A stretch of DNA of 57,824 bases. Source: an uncultured Bacteroidales bacterium. Its GTDB lineage: Bacteria > Bacteroidota > Bacteroidia > Bacteroidales > F082. Below, one piece after another: positions 7,894 to 15,158 of the stretch; within the stretch, counting starts at the first letter, position 1, and each line of letters starts with the position of its first letter. Made by a program: the position numbers and the translations under genes. The stretch is taken from contig CAMZEK010000010.1 in NCBI GenBank assembly GCA_947305795.1, positions 1 through 57,824 on the forward strand, given 5' to 3'. The notes under the pieces are model-generated. The model did no database searches. It was given only the letters and a program-made list of their open reading frames with translations, and was not told the DNA's origin.

Positions 7894-9063
7894 ATGGAAG
7901 ACAATTATCAATTAATAACCAAAACCGCCGCCGGACTTGAGGAAGTCTTAGCTGCCGAAATCAAGGCCTTGGGCGCCAAAAACGTGCGCCTCATGCACCG
8001 CGCCGTCATTTGCGAAGGCAACAAGGAACTGATGTACCGCATCAACTACGAAGTGCGCACCGCGCTCAAGGTGCTGAAGCCCTACAAGAGCTTTTTCGCC
8101 AAAAACACCGACGACCTATATAAAAAGGTGCAGGAAATCAATTGGTTTGAACTCATCCGCACCGACCAGACCTTCTGCATCGATGCCATTACGACAGGAC
8201 GCTTCTTCACACATTCGCAATACGCCAGCCTCAAGATGAAGGACGCCATTGTTGATCAGTTCCGCGATGTCTATGGTATCCGCCCGAACATCAACACTTT
8301 GAACCCCGACTTGCGCATCAACCTGCACATCCGCGAGGACAAGGTGACCATCCTCTTCGACAGCTCGGGTGAGAGCCTGCACCACCGTGGCTACCGCCGA
8401 CAAGTCGACAAGGCCCCGATGAACGAGGTCTTGGCCGCCGGCCTCATCCAACTCTCAGGTTGGAAGGCCGACTGCAACTTCCTCGACTGCATGTGCGGCT
8501 CGGGCACCATCCCTATTGAGGCGGCCATGTACGCGATGAAGATTCCGCCTGGCTACTACCGCAAACAGTGGGGCTTCATGAAATGGGACGACTACGACGC
8601 CGAGCTTTGGGAACGCATCCGCAAGGAAGCCGACGCCAACATCTGCGACTTCGACTATGAAATCTGGGCCTCCGACCGCTCGCCGAAAGCCGTCGCCATC
8701 ACCGAAGGCAACCTGAAATTCGCGCACCTCCAGCACGACATCCACCTGATGAAGAAGGACATGGAAGACCTCACCCCGCCCGAGGGCGGCGGCATCATGA
8801 TCATCAACCCGCCCTACGGCGACCGCCTTGAGGAAGACGACATCGACACCTTATATGAAAACATAGGCCGCACGCTGAAACACAACTTCCAAGGCTTCCA
8901 ATGCTGGCTCATCACCGACGACGCCGTGGCCCTGAAACACGTCGGCCTGAAACCCAGAGCCAAAATCCCGATTTGGAACGGACCGTTGGAGTGCCGCTTC
9001 GTCCTTTTCAACATTTTTGAAGGTAGTTTGAAAGACCAAAAAGCTCGGGAAGCGGAATCTTAA
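7894..9063 (+). CDS. rlmL: THUMP-domain class I rRNA (guanine-N2) methyltransferase, RlmL-type
   Basis: A 389-residue protein equivalent to the N-terminal half of E. coli RlmKL. A ferredoxin-like/THUMP region (residues 1-165) is followed by a Rossmann-fold SAM methyltransferase. The SAM-binding motif is FLDCMCGSGTIPIEAA, and the catalytic N-P-P-Y motif (residues 305-308, IINPPYGDRLEE) is typical of N2-guanine methylation. The expected target is G2445 of 23S rRNA; this is inferred from family membership. I chose the ATG at 7894 because it follows the -7 box and the preceding in-frame codons lie upstream of the promoter. Its last codons overlap the convergent pth gene by 4 bp. Confidence 0.88.
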   Translation: MEDNYQLITKTAAGLEEVLAAEIKALGAKNVRLMHRAVICEGNKELMYRINYEVRTALKVLKPYKSFFAKNTDDLYKKVQEINWFELIRTDQTFCIDAITTGRFFTHSQYASLKMKDAIVDQFRDVYGIRPNINTLNPDLRINLHIREDKVTILFDSSGESLHHRGYRRQVDKAPMNEVLAAGLIQLSGWKADCNFLDCMCGSGTIPIEAAMYAMKIPPGYYRKQWGFMKWDDYDAELWERIRKEADANICDFDYEIWASDRSPKAVAITEGNLKFAHLQHDIHLMKKDMEDLTPPEGGGIMIINPPYGDRLEEDDIDTLYENIGRTLKHNFQGFQCWLITDDAVALKHVGLKPRAKIPIWNGPLECRFVLFNIFEGSLKDQKAREAES

Positions 9064-9623
9064 CGCTTATTAAACAAATTCATCGTCCTATCCGGCCCCT
9101 GAGTGACGAAACTTTTGATGATTTCGACGGCCTCATCACATTTTTGGTCGACGATGGGTTCTTCTGAGGGCTTCCATTGACCGAGGACGAAATCAATCTG
9201 ACGGCCTCGTGGGAAGTCGTCTCCCAAGCCGAAACGCAGGCGACAGAATACGTTGGTACCCAGCTTTTCGATGATGTCAGTCAGGCCATTGTGCCCGCCG
9301 TCGGCACCTTGTTTGCGAAGGCGCAAAGTGCCCAAAGGCAGTGCAATATCATCGTTGACCACCAATAAATTCTCCATCGGAATCTTCTCATAACCAAGCC
9401 AATACTTCACCGCACGACCACTCGCGTTCATGTAGGTCGTCGGCTTGATAACAACAAGAGTCTTGCCCTTGTATTTCATCTCTGCTACCTGCGCCAAGCG
9501 ACTCGTCACAAAAGTGCCTTCAAGGTCTTTCGCCAAGCGGTCAGCAATCTTGAAGCCGATGTTGTGTCGCGTTCCGTCATACTCGGCGCCGATGTTTCCC
9601 AAACAAGCAATCAGGTATTTCAT
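9060..9623 (-). CDS. pth: Peptidyl-tRNA hydrolase
   Basis: A 187-residue Pth of normal length. It has the family start MKYLIACLGNIGAEYDGTRH, with catalytic His20. Substrate-binding motifs follow: TYMNASG, the NDDIALP region with its catalytic Asp, and GADGGHNGL. It frees tRNA from peptidyl-tRNAs released from stalled ribosomes. The frame stays open upstream, with alternative starts at 9713 (MSIINSIF) and 9737. The upstream part has no family similarity that I can see and begins inside a palindromic repeat (9730-9748), so I prefer the conserved start. A genuine 30-residue extension cannot be excluded. Confidence 0.93.
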   Translation of the reverse strand: MKYLIACLGNIGAEYDGTRHNIGFKIADRLAKDLEGTFVTSRLAQVAEMKYKGKTLVVIKPTTYMNASGRAVKYWLGYEKIPMENLLVVNDDIALPLGTLRLRKQGADGGHNGLTDIIEKLGTNVFCRLRFGLGDDFPRGRQIDFVLGQWKPSEEPIVDQKCDEAVEIIKSFVTQGPDRTMNLFNKR

Positions 9624-9729
9624 TTCGGTTACTGAGTTTATCGAAGTATCGTCTGGTTCGTTGCGTTTCCCTCTGTGGAAAATCCGCGCAAAGATACTAT
9701 TAATTATTGACATGACCGTTTTGGTTCGC

Positions 9730-9748
9730 GGACGCAAGCGTTGCGTCC
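9730..9748. repeat. Palindromic GGACGCA repeat
   Basis: GGACGCAAGCGTTGCGTCC is a near-perfect inverted repeat. Read on the minus strand with its flanks (GTAT before, GCG after), it has the same layout as the two copies inside the U32 gene. Confidence 0.6.
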
Positions 9749-9784
9749 ATACAACTGAAAACTAACAACTATCAACTACAAACT

Positions 9785-9812
9785 AAAAAAAGCCGCCCGA
9801 AGACGGCTTTTA
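9785..9812 (-). terminator. Terminator of rplY
   Basis: On the minus strand AAAAGCCGTC-TTCG-GGCGGCTTTT forms a tight stem with a UUCG tetraloop and ends in a T run, about 20 bp past the L25 stop. Confidence 0.88.
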
Positions 9813-9833
9813 TCATGTTCAAACAAATAATGC

Positions 9834-10424
9834 TTATTCGGCTGCGGCAGTTTCTTCGTCTCCTGTGCTAGCAGAAGCGCCACGAGCCATGTTGACAGCA
9901 ACGATAACGGTATAACCCGGGGTGACAGGAGTCACATTCTCAATGTTGAGATCCTTCACCTTGATGGACTCGTTGATATTCAGTTTGCTGATGTTGACGT
10001 TGATGTAATCAGGCAGGTCTTTGACAAGGCCACAAACCTTCACTTTACGAACACCTTTCTTCAGCTTACCACCACGCATCACGCCGGCAGCCGAACCTTC
10101 GAGAGCGACTGGCAGACTGACGGTGACAGGCTTGTCTTCCTTCACAATGAAGAAGTCGGCATGGAGGACGTTGTCAGTAACGGGATGATACTGAACGTCT
10201 TGCAGGATGGTCTTATAGACCTTGCCGTCAATGTTGAAATCGATGACATACGTTTCAGGGGTAAAGAGAATCTTCTTGAAGTTCTTGGATTCAGTGGCAA
10301 AATGCACTTGCTCTTCACCATTGCCGTACATCACGCAAGGAACCAAATTGGCTTTGCGGAGGGCTTTAGTATCCTTTTTCCCTACGTTCTCGCGAAGAGA
10401 ACCGCTCAATGATACTGTTTTCAT
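9834..10424 (-). CDS. rplY: 50S ribosomal protein L25 (general stress protein Ctc type)
   Basis: A 196-residue, two-domain L25/TL5 protein. The N-terminal half (MKTVSLSGSLRENVGKKDTK...VPCVMYGNGE, through FKKILFTPETYVIDFNIDGK) is the 5S rRNA-binding L25 domain. The C-terminal half (PVTVSLPVALEGSAAGVMRGG to PGYTVIVAVNMARG) is the TL5/Ctc beta domain, followed by a Ser/Thr/Glu-rich tail. It binds 5S rRNA in the large subunit. It lies 71 bp downstream of prs on the same strand and probably shares its transcript, a neighbourhood common in many bacteria. Confidence 0.95.
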   Translation of the reverse strand: MKTVSLSGSLRENVGKKDTKALRKANLVPCVMYGNGEEQVHFATESKNFKKILFTPETYVIDFNIDGKVYKTILQDVQYHPVTDNVLHADFFIVKEDKPVTVSLPVALEGSAAGVMRGGKLKKGVRKVKVCGLVKDLPDYINVNISKLNINESIKVKDLNIENVTPVTPGYTVIVAVNMARGASASTGDEETAAAE

Positions 10425-10466
10425 TTGTTTAACTGTTTGATTGTTAATTATTGATTGATTCTATTG

Positions 10467-10488
10467 GGCAAACACACAGGTTTGCCCT
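10467..10488. repeat. GGGCAAAC palindrome between prs and rplY
   Basis: GGGCAAAC and GTTTGCCC flank a six-base loop, with TTACA at one edge. It resembles the other dispersed hairpins of this window and sits just after the prs stop. It could act as an mRNA processing or attenuation hairpin between the two genes. Confidence 0.5.
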
Positions 10489-10495
10489 TACATTT

Positions 10496-11431
10496 CTATT
10501 TGAACAACGAACTGATGGATTCGTAAGACTCCACACGGCGGATGACTTCGGCAAACAATTTCGCCGTACTGACCACTTTGATTTTCTTGGAAGCATTAGC
10601 ACGCAGGGGGATGGAGTCGGTGACCACTACCTCGCTGAACACTGAATTGTCCAAGCGTTCCATAGCAGGACCGCTGCACACGGCATGGGTAGCAAAGGCA
10701 CGCACACTCTTGGCACCATTGTCCATGATGAGTTGGCCAGCCTTGACGATGGTTCCAGCGGTGTCGATGATATCATCGATGAGGATGACATTCTTGTCCT
10801 TCACATCACCGATGAGGGTCATGCTGTCCACCACGTTGGCACGTGAGCGTTGTTTGTGGCAGATGGCGAGATCGCAACCGAGACGCTTGGCATAGGCCGA
10901 GGCGCGCTTTGAGCCGCCGATGTCGGGAGCGGCAATCAGCAGGTCTTCAATCTGCATCTTTTGGATATGGTCGATGAAAAGCGTGGAGGCATAGAGCGCG
11001 TCCACGGGGATGTCGAAAAAGCCTTGAATCTGATCGGCATGGAGGTCAAGCGTGATGATGCGATCCACGCCGGCGGCGGTCAGAAGGTTAGCCACCAACT
11101 TCGAGCCGATGCTCACGCGAGGCTGGTCCTTACGGTCCTGGCGTGCCCAGCCAAAATATGGAATCACGGCGATGATTTTGTGTGCCGAGGCACGTCTGGC
11201 AGCATCAATCATGAGCAAAAGCTCCATCAGGTTGTCGGTGGGCGGCACGATAGACTGCACAATAAACACATGATAACCACGGATGCTCTCTTCGAAGCAA
11301 GGCTGGAATTCATGATCGGAGAACTCAACCACAGTTGATTTCCCCAAAGGTGCACCGTAGGCTTCAGCGACTCTCTCGCCCAGCTCATGGGTCGCTCTTC
11401 CGGCAAAAATGGAAACAAATTTTTCCGACAT
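10496..11431 (-). CDS. prs: Ribose-phosphate pyrophosphokinase (PRPP synthase)
   Basis: A 311-residue class I PRPP synthase. It starts with FVSIFAGRATHELGERVAEAYG. The ATP-binding flexible loop is YFGWARQDRKDQPR, the metal site is TLDLHADQIQGFF, and the PRPP-binding loop is VILIDDIIDTAGTI. It makes PRPP from ribose 5-phosphate and ATP for nucleotide, His and Trp synthesis. A TAATTTTG promoter box (11454-11461) gives a leader of about 19 nt. rplY follows. Confidence 0.96.
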   Translation of the reverse strand: MSEKFVSIFAGRATHELGERVAEAYGAPLGKSTVVEFSDHEFQPCFEESIRGYHVFIVQSIVPPTDNLMELLLMIDAARRASAHKIIAVIPYFGWARQDRKDQPRVSIGSKLVANLLTAAGVDRIITLDLHADQIQGFFDIPVDALYASTLFIDHIQKMQIEDLLIAAPDIGGSKRASAYAKRLGCDLAICHKQRSRANVVDSMTLIGDVKDKNVILIDDIIDTAGTIVKAGQLIMDNGAKSVRAFATHAVCSGPAMERLDNSVFSEVVVTDSIPLRANASKKIKVVSTAKLFAEVIRRVESYESISSLFK

Positions 11432-11453
11432 TGCAAATGTGTGTTTTGAGGCT

Positions 11454-11461
11454 GCAAAATT
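11454..11461 (-). promoter_or_regulatory. Promoter -7 box for prs-rplY
   Basis: TAATTTTG on the minus strand, directly upstream of prs and divergent from the tRNA-Leu promoter. Confidence 0.6.
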
Positions 11462-11535
11462 AGGTATTTTCCCCGTGCGGACAAGACAAAAGACAGAAAA
11501 ATTTCAAAACTGCTTGCAGTGAACGAAAAAATTTG

Positions 11536-11543
11536 TACTTTTG
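11536..11543 (+). promoter_or_regulatory. Promoter -7 box for tRNA-Leu
   Basis: TACTTTTG within TGTACTTTTGCAGC. The same 14 bases recur before the tRNA-Pro gene (52472-52485), so this looks like a stable-RNA promoter form in this genome. Confidence 0.7.
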
Positions 11544-11569
11544 CAGCCGCGTTTCACGGAAGAAACCAT

Positions 11570-11653
11570 GCCGAAGTGGCGGAATCGGTAGACGCGTCGG
11601 TCTCAAAAACCGATGAGGTTACACTCGTGCCGGTTCGATCCCGGCCTTCGGTA
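11570..11653 (+). tRNA. tRNA-Leu(CAA)
   Basis: An 84-nt class II tRNA with acceptor strands GCCGAAG/CTTCGGT and discriminator A. The anticodon stem TCGGT/ACCGA holds loop CTCAAAA, so the anticodon is CAA (reads UUG). A variable arm and T arm GCCGG-TTCGATC-CCGGC follow. The 3' CCA is not encoded (the next bases are CAA), unlike the tRNA-Pro in this window. Confidence 0.95.
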
Positions 11654-11659
11654 CAACAG

Positions 11660-11689
11660 ACAGCCCTCAGATTTGGGGGCTGTTTTTTT
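11660..11689 (+). terminator. Terminator after tRNA-Leu
   Basis: CAGCCC and GGGCTG form the stem, followed by a run of seven T. It separates the tRNA from rlmN. Confidence 0.85.
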
Positions 11690-11720
11690 GCCACAACAAC
11701 ATCATGAATTTTTGATCAAC

Positions 11721-12740
11721 ATGGAAGAAAAACAAATACTTTTAGGCATGACCCCTGCTGAGATTCAGGAAGTGGTCGAACAACTGGAACTGCCTCGCTT
11801 CACAGGCAAGCAGTTGGTAGATTGGATTTACAACAAGCGTTGCGCATCGTTTGAGGGCATGACCAACCTCAGCAAGAGTGCACGGGCTTTATTGTCAGAA
11901 CAATACGAAACAGGACTGCATGCTCCGCTGAAAGAGCAGCTTTCGACCGACGGCACAAAAAAGTACCTCTTCCCTGCTGGTGAGCATTTCATCGAGGCGG
12001 CTTACATCCCCGACCGCGAGCGCGCCACGCTGTGCGTCTCCACACAAGTAGGCTGTCAGATGGACTGCCTTTTCTGCGCCACGGGCAAGCAAGGGTTCCA
12101 AAAGAACCTCTCCGTGGCCGAAATCATGAACCAAATTCTCAGCTTGCCCGAATTCGACACGCTGACCAACATCGTTTTCATGGGCATGGGCGAGCCATTG
12201 GCCAACTACGACAACCTGATGCGCTCATTGGACATCCTCACGCAAGAATGGGCCTTGGGCTGGAGCCCGACGCGCATCACCGTCTCTACCTGTGGCCTGA
12301 TTCCCAACTTGAAACGCTTCCTCGAAGAATCAAAATGCAACTTGGCCATCAGTATGCACAGTCCTTTCCATGACGAACGCCTCAAGCTGATGCCCGTGGA
12401 GAAAAGTTACCCCATCAAGGAGGTGATTCACGCGGTAAAGCAGCACGACTGGCACGGACAGCGTCGCCTTTCGTTCGAATATATCGTCTTCAAGGACCTC
12501 AACCACAGCAAGGAACACATCAAGGAAATCGCACGCTTGTTAGGTAGCACACGGTGCCGTATTAATTTAATAAGGTATCACGCCGTACCGAACATTCCGC
12601 TGAAGAGTCCCGACATGGGCACCATGACCTGGTTCCGCGACGCGCTGAACGACAAGGGCATCATCGCCACCATCCGAGCCTCTCGCGGACAGGACATCGA
12701 CGCGGCTTGCGGGCTGCTTTCGACGAAAAAATTGTTATAG
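11721..12740 (+). CDS. rlmN: Dual-specificity 23S rRNA A2503 / tRNA A37 methyltransferase
   Basis: A 339-residue radical-SAM enzyme of standard RlmN length. The 4Fe-4S cysteines are Cys112, Cys116 and Cys119 in GCQMDCLFCATG. The two extra catalytic cysteines of the family are at Cys105 (TLCVSTQ) and Cys330 (DAACGLL). The family motif VFMGMGEPLANYDN and the HxxF-type region SMHSPFHDER are also present. It methylates C2 of A2503 in the peptidyl-transferase centre. The ATG at 11721 follows the tRNA terminator by about 30 bp, and an earlier ATG (11704) hits a stop within three codons. Confidence 0.95.
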   Translation: MEEKQILLGMTPAEIQEVVEQLELPRFTGKQLVDWIYNKRCASFEGMTNLSKSARALLSEQYETGLHAPLKEQLSTDGTKKYLFPAGEHFIEAAYIPDRERATLCVSTQVGCQMDCLFCATGKQGFQKNLSVAEIMNQILSLPEFDTLTNIVFMGMGEPLANYDNLMRSLDILTQEWALGWSPTRITVSTCGLIPNLKRFLEESKCNLAISMHSPFHDERLKLMPVEKSYPIKEVIHAVKQHDWHGQRRLSFEYIVFKDLNHSKEHIKEIARLLGSTRCRINLIRYHAVPNIPLKSPDMGTMTWFRDALNDKGIIATIRASRGQDIDAACGLLSTKKLL

Positions 12741-12759
12741 GATTATCCAAAAGTTTTCC

Positions 12760-12767
12760 TAAATTTG
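12760..12767 (+). promoter_or_regulatory. Promoter -7 box for the first S46 peptidase
   Basis: TAAATTTG, leader of about 60 nt before the ATG at 12831. Confidence 0.55.
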
Positions 12768-12830
12768 CAGCCTCAAAACGTTTCTTGTTTATAACAAATT
12801 TCTGATTAACAATAATTTAAACTCCAATCA

Positions 12831-15047
12831 ATGAAAAAAGTATTAGGAATCATCGCGATGGCCATCATGGTTTCGGTGGGTCGCGTGTATGCCGATGAAG
12901 GCATGTGGCTCCCGATGTTCGTCGAGCGCCTGAACTATGTTGACATGCAGAAGATGGGGCTGCAACTGACCCCTGAAGAGCTTTACAGCATCAACCACAG
13001 CAGTCTGAAGGACGCCATCGTAGGCTTGGGCAGCGACCCCATGCCGCGCGGCTTCTTCTGCACCGGTGAAATCGTCAGCGAGCACGGCTTGCTGTTCACC
13101 AACCACCACTGCGGCTATAGTGCTGTGCAAAAGCTCAGCTCTGATCAGCACGACTACCTCCGCGACGGCTTCTGGGCCAAGAACTACGGCGAGGAACTGC
13201 CCGCCCCCGAAATGACCGCCAGCTTCCTCATTCGCATGGAAGACGTGACCAAGGATATCCTTGGCGTGGTCACCGACGAGATGGACTATCAAGACCAACA
13301 GGCTGCCATCCGCAAGAAAATCAAGGAGTTGGAGACTGCTGCCTCCGAAGACGGCAAGTACAACCCCGTCATCAAGGGCTTCTTTGAAGGCAATGAGTAC
13401 TACATGTTCGTCTATCAGGTGTTCCCCGATGTGCGTCTTGTTGGCGTTGCCAACTCGTCCATAGGTAAGTTTGGTGGCGATACCGACAACTGGATGTGGC
13501 CCCGTCACACCGGCGACTTCTCGATTTTCCGTGTCTATGCCGACAAGAACGGTCAGCCGGCCGCCTACAGCAAGGACAATGTGCCGTTGACCCCCAAGCA
13601 CCACCTGCCCATCAGCCTTGACGGTGTGCAGAAGGACGACTTCACCATGATTTGGGGCTTCCCCGGCAGCACCGAGCGTTACATGTCGAGCTACGGCATC
13701 GACTACAACGTGGACACCTTCTATCCCGCCATCATCGACATCTTCGGCACCCAACTCACCGCCATGGAAGAATACATGAAGGTGGACGAGCACATCAACC
13801 TGATGTATGCCGACAATCACGCTGGTCTTGCCAACACATGGAAGAACTTCATCGGCCAGTGCAAGATGCTCCGCAAGAACAAAGTCAGCGAGAGCAAGGT
13901 CGCCTTGGAGAAGGACTTCACCAACTGGGTGAACAAGAACAACAAGACTGAATACAAGGATGCCCTTCCGAACCTGAAGAAAGCCTTCAAAGACATGGGC
14001 GAAGTGGCCAAGTATATCTATTATCCCAACTTCGTGGCCCAAGCCGGTCCCGCTGGCATTGCTAGTCAGTTTACTGCCTATTATGAGGCCTATCAGGACA
14101 AGGACAAGGAAGGCCAGGAAGCTGCTTTGACCATGCTGAAAGAACTGCCCGTCGAGAGCTTCTTCGAGGAAACCGACCCGCAAGTGGAGAAGAAGATTTT
14201 TGCCGAGTTGCTGAAGACCTACAAGAACGCTTTCAAAGCTGACGAACTGCCAGAAATCTACTCGATTATCAACAAGGATTTTAAGGGCGACATCGATGCC
14301 TTCGCTGAGAATGTGTACACCAACTCCATCTTCGCCACCCCCGAGAGCATCCAAGCTTTTTTGGACAAGCCCAATCCGAAGAAAATTGGTAAGGATTACG
14401 CCTACATCATGAACACATCGATGATGGAAGTCATCATGAGCAATATGATGACTTATCGTCAGGCTATGCAGGCCGTCAGCGAGAACGACCACATCTTCGT
14501 GAAGGGTTTGCGCGAGTATTACGCCGCCACTCAGCCCGAAAAGAGCCTCTATCCCGACGCCAACTCGACGATGCGCATGACCTACGGCTCAGTGCAAGAC
14601 TACATGCCTGCTGACGCAGTGCATTATGACTACATCTGCACCGCCAACGGCATCCTTGAGAAGTACGTCCCTGGCGATTACGAGTTTGACGCCCCCAAAC
14701 GCCTCATCGACCTCATCGAGAAGAAGGACTTCGGCGTGTATGCCGACGACAATGGCGAACTCGTTGTGTGCTTCCTTTCGACCAACGACATCACGGGCGG
14801 CAACTCCGGCAGCCCCATCATGAACGGCAAGGGCGAACTCATCGGCCTCGCTTTCGACGGCAACTGGGAAGCCATGAGCGGCGACGTCAACTTTGAGCCG
14901 AAACTCCAGCGCACCATCAACGTGGACGTGCGCTACGTGCTTTTCATCATTGACAAGTATGCCGGCGCCACCAACCTGATCAACGAACTCGACATCCGCA
15001 AGAGCGAGCCGAAGCCGCTGCGCGTGGAAGAGGAAGAAAAAATCTAA
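12831..15047 (+). CDS. S46 family dipeptidyl-peptidase, DPP7-like
   Basis: A 738-residue exported serine peptidase with a signal peptide (residues 1-21, ending VYA) and the family start DEGMWLP. The catalytic triad regions are TNHHCGY (His93), NWMWPRHTGDFSIFRVY (Asp) and GGNSGSP (Ser659). Residue Ser+18 sets specificity: here it is Gly677 in AFDGNWE, as in DPP7-type enzymes preferring hydrophobic P1 residues, not the Arg of DPP11 (Asp/Glu preference). It removes dipeptides from oligopeptides in the periplasm. It is monocistronic, followed by a terminator. A paralogue lies at 53859-56000. Confidence 0.93.
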   Translation: MKKVLGIIAMAIMVSVGRVYADEGMWLPMFVERLNYVDMQKMGLQLTPEELYSINHSSLKDAIVGLGSDPMPRGFFCTGEIVSEHGLLFTNHHCGYSAVQKLSSDQHDYLRDGFWAKNYGEELPAPEMTASFLIRMEDVTKDILGVVTDEMDYQDQQAAIRKKIKELETAASEDGKYNPVIKGFFEGNEYYMFVYQVFPDVRLVGVANSSIGKFGGDTDNWMWPRHTGDFSIFRVYADKNGQPAAYSKDNVPLTPKHHLPISLDGVQKDDFTMIWGFPGSTERYMSSYGIDYNVDTFYPAIIDIFGTQLTAMEEYMKVDEHINLMYADNHAGLANTWKNFIGQCKMLRKNKVSESKVALEKDFTNWVNKNNKTEYKDALPNLKKAFKDMGEVAKYIYYPNFVAQAGPAGIASQFTAYYEAYQDKDKEGQEAALTMLKELPVESFFEETDPQVEKKIFAELLKTYKNAFKADELPEIYSIINKDFKGDIDAFAENVYTNSIFATPESIQAFLDKPNPKKIGKDYAYIMNTSMMEVIMSNMMTYRQAMQAVSENDHIFVKGLREYYAATQPEKSLYPDANSTMRMTYGSVQDYMPADAVHYDYICTANGILEKYVPGDYEFDAPKRLIDLIEKKDFGVYADDNGELVVCFLSTNDITGGNSGSPIMNGKGELIGLAFDGNWEAMSGDVNFEPKLQRTINVDVRYVLFIIDKYAGATNLINELDIRKSEPKPLRVEEEEKI

Positions 15048-15048
15048 T

Positions 15049-15079
15049 ATGTAGGGCTGTCGTACCACGGCAGCCACAG
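15049..15079. repeat. TGTAGGGCTGTC-type palindrome
   Basis: TGTAGGGCTGTCGT...ACGGCAGCCACAG begins 1 bp after the peptidase stop. The better-preserved relative at 50376-50411 shares TGTAGGGCTGTC and GGCAGCC. Confidence 0.5.
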
Positions 15080-15095
15080 CCGCAAAATGACAAAG

Positions 15096-15128
15096 AATCG
15101 GTCGTTCACAGACGAACGGCCGATTTTT
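15096..15128 (+). terminator. Terminator of the first S46 peptidase gene
   Basis: AATCGGTCGTTC and GAACGGCCGATT pair around ACAGAC, followed by a T run. Confidence 0.85.
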
Positions 15129-15130
15129 AG

Positions 15131-15138
15131 TATTTTTG
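15131..15138 (+). promoter_or_regulatory. Promoter -7 box for the CotH-like gene
   Basis: TATTTTTG immediately after the preceding terminator, 20 bp before the ATG at 15159. Confidence 0.6.
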
Positions 15139-15158
15139 CGCCGCATTAATCCAAAGCA

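Noticed and set aside
12843-14492. A 549-codon open frame on the strand opposite the first S46 peptidase
   Set aside because: The peptidase frame has signal peptide, catalytic triad and family motifs. The antisense frame has no recognisable domain and only reflects codon bias.
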